This document shows, in pieces, positions 32,701 to 42,894 of a DNA stretch of 64,000 bases. Location: contig CANTUQ010000073.1 of NCBI GenBank assembly GCA_947683425.1, forward strand, positions 10,498,001-10,562,000, in the 5' to 3' direction. Made by a program: the position numbers and the translations under genes. The DNA is from Excoecaria cochinchinensis. Its lineage: Eukaryota; Streptophyta; Magnoliopsida; Malpighiales; Euphorbiaceae. The notes under the pieces were generated by a model that saw only the letters and a list, made by a program, of their open reading frames with translations, had not been told where the DNA came from and did no database searches. Position 1 is the first letter of the stretch. Every line of letters begins with the position of its first letter.

Positions 32701-34317
32701 AATAAATCTTCTGGCTTTCATAGCTGATACCACGTTATGCAAAGAACTACTTCCAATTCCCTTTACCACAACAGGCATTTGATTCTTATCTTTCAAAACC
32801 ATTACTTTCCTATGACAGTCCACTACCGCTCGGTGCTTATCTAACCAATCCATCCCCAAAATAATATCAAACTCATGGAATGGCAAACAAATCAAATCCA
32901 CTACAAATTCTGTACCTTGAATCATTAAAGGACACTTCCGACATACACGATTAACCAAAACACTCTGACCCAACGGACTGGATACACAAATCTCATATTC
33001 CATCTTTTCCTCACTACCCAAACTATCCCAAAGCTTACCAGAACACACATAGGAATGGGTAGAACCCGGGTCAATCAAAACATAAACTTCAGAATCAAGT
33101 AAAGAGAACTTACCGGCAATCACTTCGGGAGCATTCTGTTCCTCTCGGGCCTTCATAGCATAAGCCCTACCAGATGATGGCACAGGGCGATCTACTGATT
33201 CTGAGGCTTCTCTATCACGAGGCCGTCCACCTCGACCCCTTCCTCTACCCCTATTACGACTTCCTTGGGGTACATTAGATCCAGCTCGGCTCCCTTCTTG
33301 GTGTCCCGAAAGGTCTCCAAGTCGGTTCGGGCAATTTGCAAGTAAATGGTCCGTAGAACCACATTTAAAATAGCCTCCTGTTAACCACCGACATTCACCC
33401 CAATGTTGTCTATTACAATGAGAACATCGGGGAGGACTGTCTCCCCTACCTAAGCCTGATCCCCTGGAAGAACCCTGTCTTCTCCCTCTAGGGGCCGGAC
33501 TAGCTGTAGACTCATCAGCAACATTTCCTTGTGATTCCCTCGATCTCTTGCCTGAAGAAGAGCCACCTCTTGCCGACTTTCTTCTTTGCGCCTTTTCTCT
33601 CAATACATTCTCAGAACGCTCCGCTCTCAATGCTGCTTGTACCAACTGATAATACCTCACATTTGGAGCCGATATCAATGAAATTAACATTACCTTCAAA
33701 GACTCATTCAAGCCTGATTCAAAATGCTGACATCTGAACTCTTCTGTGAGAACCCTTGGCGGCGCATACTTACTAAGCTTATTGAACTCATCCTCATACT
33801 CAGCCACAGACATTGTTCTTTGCTTAAGAGTGAGAAACTGTGCCCACTTGGCATCCTTATAAGCTTTGGTCACATACCGATCCTGAAATTCACCCTCGAA
33901 GAACTCCCAAGTAATCGGTTCAGGAACTTGCGGCTGACTAACAACCAACCTCCACCAATCATAGGCAGAACCTTGTAATAAAGACAAGGCACACTCCACT
34001 TCTTGCTCCGGCGGGCATCTTATCTCCTTAAGTACTCTGGCTGTCTTTTCTAACCACATCTCTGCTTTGTTAGATTCATCTATACCAGTACAAAAGAAAT
34101 CCTCTGCACCATACTTTCTTAACCTCTCAATAGGTGCACTTGGCGCCGTTACCCTTTCAAGTACTCTTGTCATACTCTGAAGCATCGCTTCCATCGGTCC
34201 TAAAGGCACCTCAGGATAACCCCTAGGAGGTTGAGCCGGACCAGAAACTGAAGGATCCTGCTCTTGGGGATTCGCACTTTCCGCTGACCCCTCAAGCGAT
34301 CCACAAGCGGACTCCAT
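29728..34317 (-). CDS. Gag-pol polyprotein of a Tekay-type chromovirus retrotransposon
   Basis: 1529 residues without a stop, ATG at 34317. Order: Gag capsid (about 60-240); basic RG-rich linker with zinc knuckle at 316-329; protease with VLIDPGSTHSYV (Asp416); reverse transcriptase about 590-800 with FIDD (750-753) intact; RNase H with YSDASG (Asp899) and TDHKSLKYLL (Asp961); integrase zinc finger (His1099, His1106, Cys1139), D,D-35-E core (Asp1169, Asp1230, Glu1266); chromodomain about 1463-1512 (VLWQHHGIEEATWEPEEAM). It makes the capsid and enzymes for copying the element's RNA and inserting the DNA. Odd: Tyr316 replaces the first knuckle Cys and Tyr1136 replaces the first Cys of the integrase CxxC, so activity is doubtful although the frame is open. 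The stop codon TAA lies in the first bases of the 3' LTR. Confidence 0.96.
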   Translation of the reverse strand: MESACGSLEGSAESANPQEQDPSVSGPAQPPRGYPEVPLGPMEAMLQSMTRVLERVTAPSAPIERLRKYGAEDFFCTGIDESNKAEMWLEKTARVLKEIRCPPEQEVECALSLLQGSAYDWWRLVVSQPQVPEPITWEFFEGEFQDRYVTKAYKDAKWAQFLTLKQRTMSVAEYEDEFNKLSKYAPPRVLTEEFRCQHFESGLNESLKVMLISLISAPNVRYYQLVQAALRAERSENVLREKAQRRKSARGGSSSGKRSRESQGNVADESTASPAPRGRRQGSSRGSGLGRGDSPPRCSHCNRQHWGECRWLTGGYFKCGSTDHLLANCPNRLGDLSGHQEGSRAGSNVPQGSRNRGRGRGRGGRPRDREASESVDRPVPSSGRAYAMKAREEQNAPEVIAGKFSLLDSEVYVLIDPGSTHSYVCSGKLWDSLGSEEKMEYEICVSSPLGQSVLVNRVCRKCPLMIQGTEFVVDLICLPFHEFDIILGMDWLDKHRAVVDCHRKVMVLKDKNQMPVVVKGIGSSSLHNVVSAMKARRFIRKGCEAFLAVVLDSRRGQVKIQDIPVVRDFVDVFPEELPGLPPEREVELSVEILPGTAPISKAPYRMAPVELKELKSQLQELLDKGFIRPSVSPWGAPVLFVKKKDGTLRMCIDYRQLNKVTIKNKYPLPRIEDLFDQLRGAGVFSKIDLRSGYYQLGVKETDVAKTAFRTRYGHYEFLVMPFGLTNAPAAFMDLMNRVFRPYLDKFVVVFIDDILVYSIDRKEHKEHLKLVLQMLRDHQLYAKLSKCEFWLKEVAFLGHVVSAEGVRVDPSKIEAIVNWMPPKNVPEVRSFLGLAGYYRRFVQGFSVLASPMTRLLRKDVKFVWMDKCQASFDRLKELLVKAPVLTQPVSGKEYTMYSDASGIGLGCVLMQGNKVVAYASRQLKPHERNYPTHDLELAAVVFALKVWRHYLYGETCRIFTDHKSLKYLLTQKELNLRQRRWLELFKDYDCIIDYHPGKANVVADALSRKSLSALLASRGRWRLDSEGALIAQLKVKPSLRSEIAKAQLDDHVLQRVCQAVKEGKRTEYLLDSEGVLRHGTRLCVPNVGELRKKLLQEAHSSVFTMHPGGDKMYQDLKQFYWWPGMKREITEFVSRYLTCQQVKTEHQVPSGLLHPLPIPQWKWDDITMDFVSGLPMTQRKHDSVWVIVDRLSKSAHFLPVRVDYSMDKLAKLYVDEIVRLHGIPSSIVSDRDPRFTSKFWKELQAALGTRLNFSTAFHPQTDGQSERVIQVLEDMLRGCALEFSGNWDRYVSLMEFAYNNSYQVSIGMAPYVALYGRKCRTPVCWTELSEKAMIGPDIVRDTEEKVRVVQQNLKAAKDRQRSYANLKRRDIQYEVGDKVFLKVSPWRKVLRFGKKGKLSPRFIGPYEILRKVGPVAYQLALPMELARLHDVFHVSMLRKYRSDSSHVLPVQDVRIQSDFSFDEEPKRILDREIRQLRNKQIPLVKVLWQHHGIEEATWEPEEAMRLQYPQLFGTGMNFEDEILFSGGVL
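29733..29752 (-). other. Polypurine tract of element T
   Basis: The minus strand reads TTTAGTGGGGGAGTAT directly before the 3' LTR, inside the last codons of gag-pol. This is the expected primer for plus-strand DNA. Confidence 0.85.
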
Positions 34318-34423
34318 TACTACAAAACATAAACGCAGTGCGCATCAGGCCAACACAACTCCAACACTAACTAACATACTGAAACCCAATAACATCTAAA
34401 CCAATTGCTCTGATACCACCTAA
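34318..34423 (-). other. Leader and initiator-tRNA-Met primer-binding site of T
   Basis: The minus strand reads TTAGGTGGTATCAGAGCAA next to the 5' LTR; TGGTATCAGAGC is the classic plant initiator-Met primer site. The leader between it and the ATG is only about 85 bp. Confidence 0.93.
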
Positions 34424-36861
34424 TGTCACACCCCAACCTATACCAAGGAGACTTCCAAACAGATTGGAGGGAGAAGGCTCCCTGGATAGATAGGAGTGTC
34501 ACATCCCACTAGTACAAACATGCAAACATTACAGAAATATAGCGACAAAACAGAGATAATTAAAATCTTTAAAACGGAGAAGAGTGATACTGAACAAAAT
34601 ATACTTCATTAATATACCAAAAGAAAGTCTTTACATATTACAAAAGAACCAAATTTACAAAAGCCCAAGATACACTGTTCAAAAAGGGCTAACAAAACCA
34701 TATATCTATTACAGAAAAAAAAATGGAAAGCCTATACTATAAAGCACCCAAATCTCTAGTTGCGTTGGCCTTCCCGATGCGACACGCCCAGAGTATGCGT
34801 ACCAAAACCTTCCACACCTGCACGGATAAACACCCGTGCTAAGCGAAATCGCTTAGTGGGGAAAACACAAAATGCATAACCGCCACTCACAGTGACGATG
34901 ACAGAAAACATATGATAACAATACGATTATGGGCATATAATCATAAATAGTTAATTCACATATTGGCATTCATATTCAATAGTTCATGTACAAAACACAA
35001 TGACACCTGCATAATCATAATGAGTGGATAACGAGTACATATAGATACTTGAGAGTATCGATATCGTCTTATGAACATATAGATACCCGAAGGTATCGAA
35101 CCATTCTTTTTATTTTGTTTCCAAACTGTTTTTACGTGGAATCTTAAGAAAGATTCAAACAGAGGGATCGCGAGGATCCAATCGTGGGACCTGATCAGGG
35201 TCCAAAGTCGTACATATAGCTGCAGCGGCACAAAGCTCTATTAGGCATGCCTAACTATCCACTTATTTGGTTTGCAGGTTACGATCAAATAAATTAAATC
35301 TACAAATCAGACAGAAATCATCGATTATTCAAAACAATGAATACCCTAACAGAACGAAGCATTAATCCAATGTTGATATGAATATAAATTCATTAATTCC
35401 CCACTCAAACTTTACGTTTAACAAATAAATATTCATTACCAAAGAAGGGTGGGTCACGGTGGTAACCAATTCCATTGCCACCGTGACATACCACCACTCA
35501 AAACAGAATGTAGACTTGAGGTAGGTCACGGTGGTGACCAAAACCATTGCCACCGTGACATACCACCACTCAAAACAGAATGTAAACCTGAGGTAGGTCA
35601 CGGTGGTGACCAAAACCATTGCCACCGTGACATACCACCACTCAAAACAGAATGTAAACCTGAGGTAGGTCACGGTGGTAACCAACTTCATTGCCACCGT
35701 GACATACCACAACCTCAAAACAGAATGTAACTCAAATGTAGGTCACGGTGGTAATCAATTCCATTGCCACCGTGACATACCAAACTCCTGGACAGAATGC
35801 AACCCGAACAGACCTCACGGTGGTAACCAAATTGGTTGCCACCGTGACCCATGCCCTGTTGCGATAATTCCCAGCAAAACATCCCCAAATTGTAACCAAA
35901 ATACAATCCATCACTTAACTCATTCTTCTTCACTTATATCCTAATATACAAGTCAATTTAATCTTCTCAAATCAAACAATTACAAGATTCAACATAAAAT
36001 CTCTCAAAAGCAATGTTTTTTTTTTCCAAGAAATTGTATACCACAAACTCAAACCCTATAATTCGCATTCAGAATAATTCGCTTCAAACTAACCATGTTC
36101 ACATCATACACATACAAATCCACTCATCATAGTTCATCAATTTCACAAAAATAGCAACCATCTATATTCATTCAAAACACAATTACACAAACGTTCCCAA
36201 ACCTGGTTTTCCTCGCTCCTAGTCGTGAGCTCCGCTTCCGCTTGCGATTCCTTTCCCTTTATCAGGTCTAGGAGCCTCCTCTGAACCATAAACCCATAAC
36301 AATCAAGATCAATTCTAACACAACCCATAAACAAAATACATATAACTAAAACCTAGAGAAGAGGAAGAAGAAGAAAATCTAAAACCCCCAACTCACCTAG
36401 AAACTTCAAGATCAACAAGTCAACCAACTTTAATCGCTCAAGGGAAAGAAGAGGGAGCAAGATCGGTCAAGAAAAGGGAAGAACAAAGAAAGAAGAAGAA
36501 GAAATGGAAGAGGGTGGCGTGAGGGAGGAAGAAGAACGGGAAAACAAGGGAAATGGCTGATTTCTCACTCTTCACCAAACCAATAAATGCTAACCCATCC
36601 AATATCCACATGTCACTCTCCCAAGGAGACACATGCCCCAATTCATACCCTACTCCCATGCTTTACTTTACATACTAATTTAGCTCTTATTCACACTTTA
36701 TTTCTATACACCCACTTATACTATATCCTAACTCCTCTTCTCAAATTAATATACATAAATTAAATAAATAAACCAATTAAACACTTACATACAACATATA
36801 AAAATGCACACATACAAACACGGACAGGCTCAAACTACTGGGGTGGTTTTGGGGTGTTACA
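34424..36861 (-). repeat. 5' LTR of element T
   Basis: 2438 bp, nearly identical to 27292-29732. It carries the second hairpin array (35453-35849), offset by exactly 7129 bp from the first. Most differences between the LTRs are transitions, for example near 34532, 35098 and 36287. Confidence 0.95.
35453..35849. repeat. 72-bp tandem array of hairpins in the 5' LTR of T (6 units)
   Basis: The same six units as in the 3' LTR, with all arms conserved. The array sits in the 5' LTR between its two ends, about 1.0 kb from the outer edge of the LTR on the right and roughly in its middle, so it could lie in U3 or R. Confidence 0.95.
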
Positions 36862-37693
36862 AGTAGAAACTTCCCCTAGGTAGCATGCTCCTTAATACAA
36901 TGCTTGTGATATGGGCCATCACATATTAGACAAAATCAACCAATTTAAAATGGTCTTTTATCAAAGGCTTTCATGCCCCGGGAAGCCCATCTTAACTTGA
37001 TTGAATTGCCAAAATACGTAGTGGCCAAAACATACGAGTGTGCATTAGATTAAGACTGTTATGCTGCCGGTTTTCCACCGTGCACCATACGTGTCCGATG
37101 GGTTCCCTGTTAACCCTTGGATGAAACCCACCTAGGAAAGAGACCACACGGCCTCGTGTGTGGGAGTGATAAGGTTGGAAGGATCTATTTGCTTGCATGT
37201 GGTTGTGAATACTGCACAGCATGCTCATGCATCGCATGTCATTCATGCAAGTCAATAAAACAAATACATGTATATATAAATAATAGTAAATTTTCTCTCA
37301 TGCTATGTGTGTATATACCTTTCTGTCTACATGCTATTCTTTTCACATGTGCATATTATCCTGTGTATAATCTCATGCTATGTGTGTATACATCTTCTCA
37401 TCTGCATATTATGCTCTCTGCGTATACATATCATCCCACATACGGTTTCTTCCATGCATCGCATCATATCATTGTAATCTATTGATCTTTCACCAATTAA
37501 GGACTATTTGCATAGCACGACCATGCATCACATGCCATCCATGCATCATTCTAACCCCTTTGATTTTTTCAGCCATCATACACCATTTACCTGGGAGGTT
37601 CTGGGGTCCTCATAGCTGTCTGAAGAGTAAGCAGAATTTGAAGTGGTTGGCAGAGATCTACCGTCTTAGTCAGAGCATCTATAAACATTGGGA
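36862..37693 (+). other. Leader of element C after the T insertion
   Basis: Starts with the second AGTAG. It is an untranslated leader before gag with pyrimidine-rich stretches (for example CTATGTGTGTATA repeated near 37300 and 37378). Frames of about 120 codons on the plus strand have no codon structure or family match. Confidence 0.6.
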
Positions 37694-38783
37694 ATGGCTG
37701 GTCCTTCGCGACAGATTGAAGAGGCCCCTGTCATGATTGCCCGAGAACTAGATGAAAAGTTTGAAAAGCTTGAAGGGAGATTGTCAGCCACAATTAAGGA
37801 AAGGTTGGATGCCGTGGCACTAATTCTTCAAGCTCAAGTTATTGCAGCTACACTTAACCAATTTGAGCTAGCCGCGACCAAAAAGGAGTACGCGATGATG
37901 GCTATAATTTCTCCATTCGCTCTTGAGCCTAGAGGCGAGGCAACACCCAACTCACTGATCGAGCAAGTAGAAAGAGGGAAAGGACTAGGGCCCTTACAGT
38001 CGATGGATCCTCTCAGTCCCGCAAACACTAAAAAGAGATTAGCTGATCTTGAGGAGGAGATTATGAGGTCCAAGCTTGCAACTACCCGGACACCTCCCAA
38101 TGAGGCCGTTACTAGCCCTGCAAGTCTCAGAATTGGTTACTATGGTGACAGCAGAGGTACGAAAAGGATGGGGAAAGCGCCAATGGTTGGGATGGCTCAG
38201 AGGCGTTACTCTAATTTAGGCAGACCTTTGTCTTGGGTCCTGGAAAGGCTGATGAAGAAGGGGGTGTTACAACCATCGCCGTCCAAGCTAGCAAAGACCT
38301 GGGGGCAGCCCGGGCACAAGGAAGACGAGTACTACGCTTACCACCAACACACTGGCCATATGACGAATAATTGTGCTAGGCTGAGGCACGAGATTCAGGA
38401 TCTGATCAACAGCAACCAACCAGATCACATATCCTGAATGCCGCCAGGGTAGTCACGGGAGCTTAAGTTTTACGAGGGGCGATGGAGAAGGTTTTAGAGC
38501 CATAGGGACCCCAACCTTCGGAATGACTCAAAGTCACTATGCCATACTAAAAAAACCCCTGTCCAAGCACTTCACTCATTTTATCAGCAAGGGGAAAATA
38601 CAGTCAATGCCGGCCCAACCTGCCAGGGGCCAAGGGCACCCCAATCACCGAACAGATCTGTATTGTGCCTACCATCAGCGTACCGGGCACGAGACTGACG
38701 AGTGCCGAATTCTGAGGAGGCAAATTCTACACTTAATTAATGAGGAGCTGAGAAGTGAGGAGAATGGTTCCCAAAAGTGCTAA
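37694..38783 (+). pseudogene. Shortened Gag of Ogre-like element C with two knuckle copies
   Basis: From the ATG at 37694 the first frame (about 247 residues, stop at 38437) has a helical N-terminus (MAGPSRQIEEAPVMIARELD), then jumps to the Gag C-terminal motif RRYSNLGRPLSWVLERLMKK and a knuckle-like YYAYHQHTGHMTNNCARLRH. A second frame (38523-38783) holds another knuckle, YCAYHQRTGHETDECRILRR. In the first copy Tyr replaces the Cys of CAYHQ. The capsid core expected between them is missing, so this is an internally deleted Gag. Ogre-type Gag is several hundred residues longer. Not functional. Confidence 0.7.
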
Positions 38784-39800
38784 TAGGCCGTTGACTGTAG
38801 CATCCGTGTTGGCAAGAGAAGAAGGAAGTAGCTATTTAGATGTTCTTTTTTTTTTTTCTAAACTATTTAATGATGACAGTTTTAATTATAGTTTTATTGA
38901 ATGAAATGGATGGATTTGCTTACTTGTGTGATGTTTCTTATGATTTCATTATGCATAATCATGACACATTCATGATTCAGATGATGCCATTCCATTTAAT
39001 CTCAGAACTTTGGGAGGACCCAAACAAAATCTTAATAGCATATGATATAACTCTTGAAGAGAGGATGATTTTGAGAAAAAAAAAGAGCCTTTGCCTGGAC
39101 CTAGTATGACATGCTGAAAATTGATAAGGACATTCTTGAGATCAATACTACTTCCACGAGCCAACATGACGACGAATCGAATTTTGAAAGCCATTTCTTT
39201 GCACCCGCAACACCTGAGTCGCATATGGTGCGACCAAATAAAATAAAGCTCCAAGATCTGCATCAGAAATTCGGCGAGTGAAACTCAAGACCACCACGAA
39301 GAATATACAACCCATCAAAACCAAACCATATGACCCTTTTCTTCACGACCACTTGAAATATGCACCCTCAAAACCGATTATGACTGACCCTTAACCATCC
39401 AGAACCCTTATAGCCAAAACTCTTGCTAAAGCTCAATGCCCGACCAAATTGAACAAGAATAGGTCCCAGTGGTTAAGATGAAAAGTGCACGTATGTGTGA
39501 ACTTCAGGACTTGAGCAAAGCTTGTCAAAAAATAAAAAATAAAAAATTGGGTTGTAAAAAAAAAAAAAATTCGAAAAAATGGGGTGTAAAGAAAAGAGAG
39601 AATTGATCAGGGGGCAAGAGAATGTTATTTGGGGGCAAGCTTTGCTCAAGTCCCGTTAATCGACACATATCTGTGTTTTTTCATTCTTTCTAGCCACTGA
39701 AAAGGACCTAAAAACTGAACCACAAGCCACCCATTCATTTCATCAATATAGAGGATGCACAGTGCGAGGGATATTCTTGTATTGTTACTGCTCATGCCTG
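38784..39800 (+). pseudogene. Degenerate pol region of C, mostly deleted
   Basis: No protease, RT or RNase H motif can be read. The stretch is short compared with the 3 kb or more expected. Two diverged copies of a segment with GAAAAG...CCAT...GTGCGAG lie about 120 bp apart (about 39695-39775 and 39805-39875). Homopolymers (T11 near 38851, A13 near 39557) are present. Confidence 0.45.
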
Positions 39801-39900
39801 CCATTGAAAAGACCTGGAGGCTAATCCATAAGCCATCCACCCAGTCCGTAAGTATAAAGGAGGCATTGTACGAGAGATGAGCTGATGACATACATATGAC

Positions 39901-40510
39901 ATACGAACAAGAGGAAGACCAAGAAGGTTATGGAGTAGACCCATTTTGGGGTCTGCAATTAGAACCTTTACAAGAGTCACGCTTTATACCTTGATGCGTG
40001 AAGCAAAAGCATTACTGCCCGTCGAAGCACGTCAAATTCTTAAAGGGCAGTCATGGAAGCGACAACTGCAGCAATTAAAACATGTCAAACGGAAAAGGGT
40101 TTCGAGATTGCTATTGCTATCGGATCTTTCGAAAAACACCGTGTCCGATCATTTGGGAAGAAAGTCAGAAAGCACCCGCCGGAAGAATAAGATTGGGTCT
40201 TGGGGCAAATAGCTTCGGATATTCCAGATGGGCGAGGTGAATTCAAACCAACATGTGAAGGCCCATTCGTTCTTGGAAAAGTTGTTATTCAGGGAAGCAA
40301 CACCCCGACAAACAGCGAGGGAAGCAAGTTTAAAGAGCCAGACCGATATCAACAGATCCGAGGAGGTCCATGGCTAAAGACTAAAAATCAAAAGAAGAGA
40401 ATAAATGCCCCGCGGGTCGAAAACCGAAAAGGCGGCCTTGCTAAAATTGGGCGCCTCGTCGAGGTGAAAACCGAAAAAAGGCACTCTGGTAAAAAATTAG
40501 AGGCTTGAGA
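39901..40510 (+). pseudogene. C-terminal end of Ogre-type pol in element C
   Basis: Plus-strand pieces read ALLPVEARQILKGQSWKRQL, then GRGEFKPTCEGPFVLGKV and, after a frameshift, RVENRKGGLAKIGRLVE. The middle piece matches the integrase tail motif (GKFKPxWEGPF...) of Tat/Ogre pol, and the last is the usual sequence following pol. The rest of the gene is deleted or decayed. Confidence 0.6.
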
Positions 40511-41818
40511 GAGAATATCCAATCAAGAAAACCAGAGAGGGCTGATTGGAAACAGGAGTCTGATGCTTTCAAGATCCATTTTGAGATTAAATGTAATTTT
40601 GCATTTCGAATCTGTGTTAAATGGTGATTATGTATAGAGAAATCGTGCTGAATGCATACAGTTTTTGCAAATACATAAAGCAAAAGCAATTCAACTCATC
40701 ATTTCCTAGTTCTTTTATAAAAAGTAAAATCTAAATGACTACTCTACTCCTGCTCTCACCAACTAGATGCCCAAGCCGAGGGGTCCTATTATCAACTGCA
40801 GGGCTAAGTACCTTCCTCTTACATGCACTTAGGGTGTAGTCTGTGATCAGGACAGTTCATTTTGCACACTCAAAGTTGCCTGGTTCTAGCATAAAATCAG
40901 CGCATTGGTACTATCGATCCTCTGCCACTCCCGCCACTCAGGCACTTCAGTCAACTCCTCCTGCTATCAACTGTGAAGCCAATTCTATAGCACCCTCATG
41001 ATAGAAACCAAGCTCAGACAACCATGACCTAAGATGCAAATACACGCCAATTATACCTGAAAGACCTTTTACAACAACTATCTATCCTCTACCATTCTCG
41101 CCACTCAGGCACTTCAGTCATCTCATCTTGCTACCCACTATGAAGCCAACCCTACAGCACCTCCCCGATAAAGAACCAAGTTCATACAACCATAACCTGA
41201 GACATAAGCACATGCCAATCACACCCGAAAGATCTTTCACAATGACTCCAACTTCTCTCTCTCTCAAAAAAAAAGGCCGTTAGAGATGAAAACCGTGACT
41301 GGCGCTCTAAGCAGAAGTTAGGCCAAAGGGCAGGGTGAAAACCTGGCAACAGGCAGTCTGCCCTACAAAAAATGAAATAAATAAAAGCCGCTGGATTGGG
41401 TTGGGTCCATTTCAGGCAAAAAATAAGGCACAGGGTTATGTGAAAATCCGACAAGGACGCATCTCCCGCTAAGAAAAACTAGTGAGAAAATCCACGAGGG
41501 ACGCACTACCTTTAAAACAATGACGCTTGGAGCGATAAGGCGGCATTACCTTGGGCAACCCCTTTCAAGCAAAGACACACATCGGGCAATCCTCCCTGAA
41601 AAATTATGAGTCAGAGTCCCTAAATCAGGACAGCGCCTTCGGACCCTTGGGGGCATAATCGACCAAGCAAGGCCACGAGTCGCTTCAGCAAGAGTTATCG
41701 CACCTCGATCACTGGGCCACTCAGATGAATAGTGTCACCTGCATCCTGCATGACATATGCATATGCACGTTCATAACTTACCCTTGCATACAAATCTCTT
41801 TTGATTTCGCAGGAAAGT
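40511..41818 (+). other. 3' untranslated region of C, with a two-copy 167-bp repeat
   Basis: Two diverged copies (start CTATCGATCCTCTGCCACTC at 40911 and CTATCTATCCTCTACCATTC at 41078, 167 bp apart) share GCCACTCAGGCACTTCAGTC. The rest matches the style of Ogre 3' regions with GTGAAAACC-type phrases (41330-41500). No gene. Confidence 0.65.
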
Positions 41819-42449
41819 CCGGCGCCTTCACACACCGACAAGCTGGTGTTTATCAGTTGCTCAGTCGTGGTTTCACACACCGACAAGCTGGTGTTCTATC
41901 AATCGCGTTCTTCAAAGTCTGGCGCCTTCACACACTGACAAGCTGGTGTTTATCAGTCGCTCAGCTGTAGTTTCACACACCGACAAGCTGGTGTTCTATC
42001 AATCGCGTTCTTTAAAGTCTGGCGCCTTCACACACCGACAAGCTAGTGTTTATCAGTCGTTCAGCTGTGATTTCACACACCGACAAGCTGGTGTTCTATC
42101 AATCACGTTCTTCAAAGTCTGGCGCCTTCACACACCGACAAGCTGGTGTTTATCAGTCGTTCAGCCGTGGTTTCACACACCGACAAGCTGGTGTTCTATC
42201 AATCGCGTTCTTCAAAGTCTGGCGCCTTCACACACCGATAAGCTGGTGTTTATCAGTCGTTCAGCCGTGGTTTCACACACCGACAAACTGGTGTTCTATC
42301 AATCACGTTCTTCAAAGTCTGGCGCCTTCACACACCGACAAGCTGGTGTTTATCAGTCACTCAGCCGTGGTTTCAGACATCGACAAGCTGGTGTTCTATC
42401 AATCGCATTTTTCAAAGTCTGGCGCCTTCACACACCGACAAGCTGGTGT
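41819..42449. repeat. 100-bp tandem repeat in the 3' region of C (6.3 units)
   Basis: GGCGCCTTCACACACCGACA recurs at 41821, 41921, 42021, 42121, 42221, 42321 and 42421, exactly 100 bp apart. Each unit holds two half-units with CACACACCGACAAGCTGGTG (about 50 bp apart), so the array is a dimer-based higher-order repeat. Since 100 is not a multiple of 3, an open frame of 180 codons must be open in all three frames of the unit. I see no protein similarity and treat it as a repeat. Confidence 0.95.
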
Positions 42450-42894
42450 GCCCCTGGAAGTATGGTCGGAGTTTTATGGCTAAAGTGACTAGGGCAAATA
42501 CTACCTGTTCCAATATGGGGTATCTCAGCTCGACACCCCTCATTACCTTGCTGGTATCATAGATCGGGAACTGCTGGCTACCCTCTTCTTTAATCAAAAT
42601 TGATCCCATAGCCCCGGATGAAACTGCCAGATACATGTATAGTGTTTCATCTAACTGAGGCCGACTTAATAATGGTGGCGTGCTGAGGAATAGTTTCAAC
42701 TCCTCAAACACTTTCTGACAGTCTGGAGTCCACTCAAAATTTTTTATCCTTTTGAGAGCACTATAAAAGGGGAGGCAACATTTTGCCGAACAAAAAATAA
42801 ATCTGCTAAGGGCTGTTACCTTTCCATTAAGTTTCTGTAACTCCCGAACTGACTTTAGTTGTTCCATCTCTAGAATGGCTTGAATCTTTGCTGG
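42446..42894 (-). pseudogene. Duplicate of E reverse transcriptase/RNase H flank, copied before the right LTR of C
   Basis: This 449-bp stretch repeats 23634-24067 nearly exactly (same RT connection: VRELQKLNGKVTALSRF, FEWTPDCQKVFEELKLFL). It is joined to the 100-bp array at a GTGT shared by both sides. It keeps 15 bp (42550-42564, residues IYDTS) that the original at 23737 has lost. It is not part of an Ogre element and has no promoter. See findings. Confidence 0.9.

Larger units (their letters stand above)
27292..36861 (-). mobile_element. Element T: young Tekay-type (Del) chromovirus, complete
   Basis: LTRs 27292-29732 (2441 bp) and 34424-36861 (2438 bp) run TGTCACACCCC...GGGTGTTACA on the plus strand and are flanked by AGTAG (27287-27291 and 36862-36866). 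The primer-binding site is initiator-tRNA-Met type and the polypurine tract is intact. A single 1529-codon gag-pol with a C-terminal chromodomain fills the interior. I count about 12 substitutions plus homopolymer length changes between the LTRs (about 0.5%), so insertion was recent. It is the youngest layer of the nest. Confidence 0.95.

Noticed and set aside
29728..34317. A host gene encoding a large protein with a chromodomain
   Set aside because: Domain order Gag-protease-RT-RNase H-integrase-chromodomain, LTRs, primer site and target duplication show a retrotransposon.
41819..42449. CRISPR-like array of regular repeats
   Set aside because: The window is plant nuclear DNA, the units are contiguous without unique spacers and there are no cas genes. 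The same applies to the 48-bp and 72-bp arrays.
41946..42488. Plus-strand frames of 145-180 codons over the 100-bp array as a repeat protein
   Set aside because: The unit length is not a multiple of 3, so the protein repeats only every 300 bp and the same DNA is read in three frames; there is no start context, no family match and the frame runs into the duplicated flank on the wrong strand.
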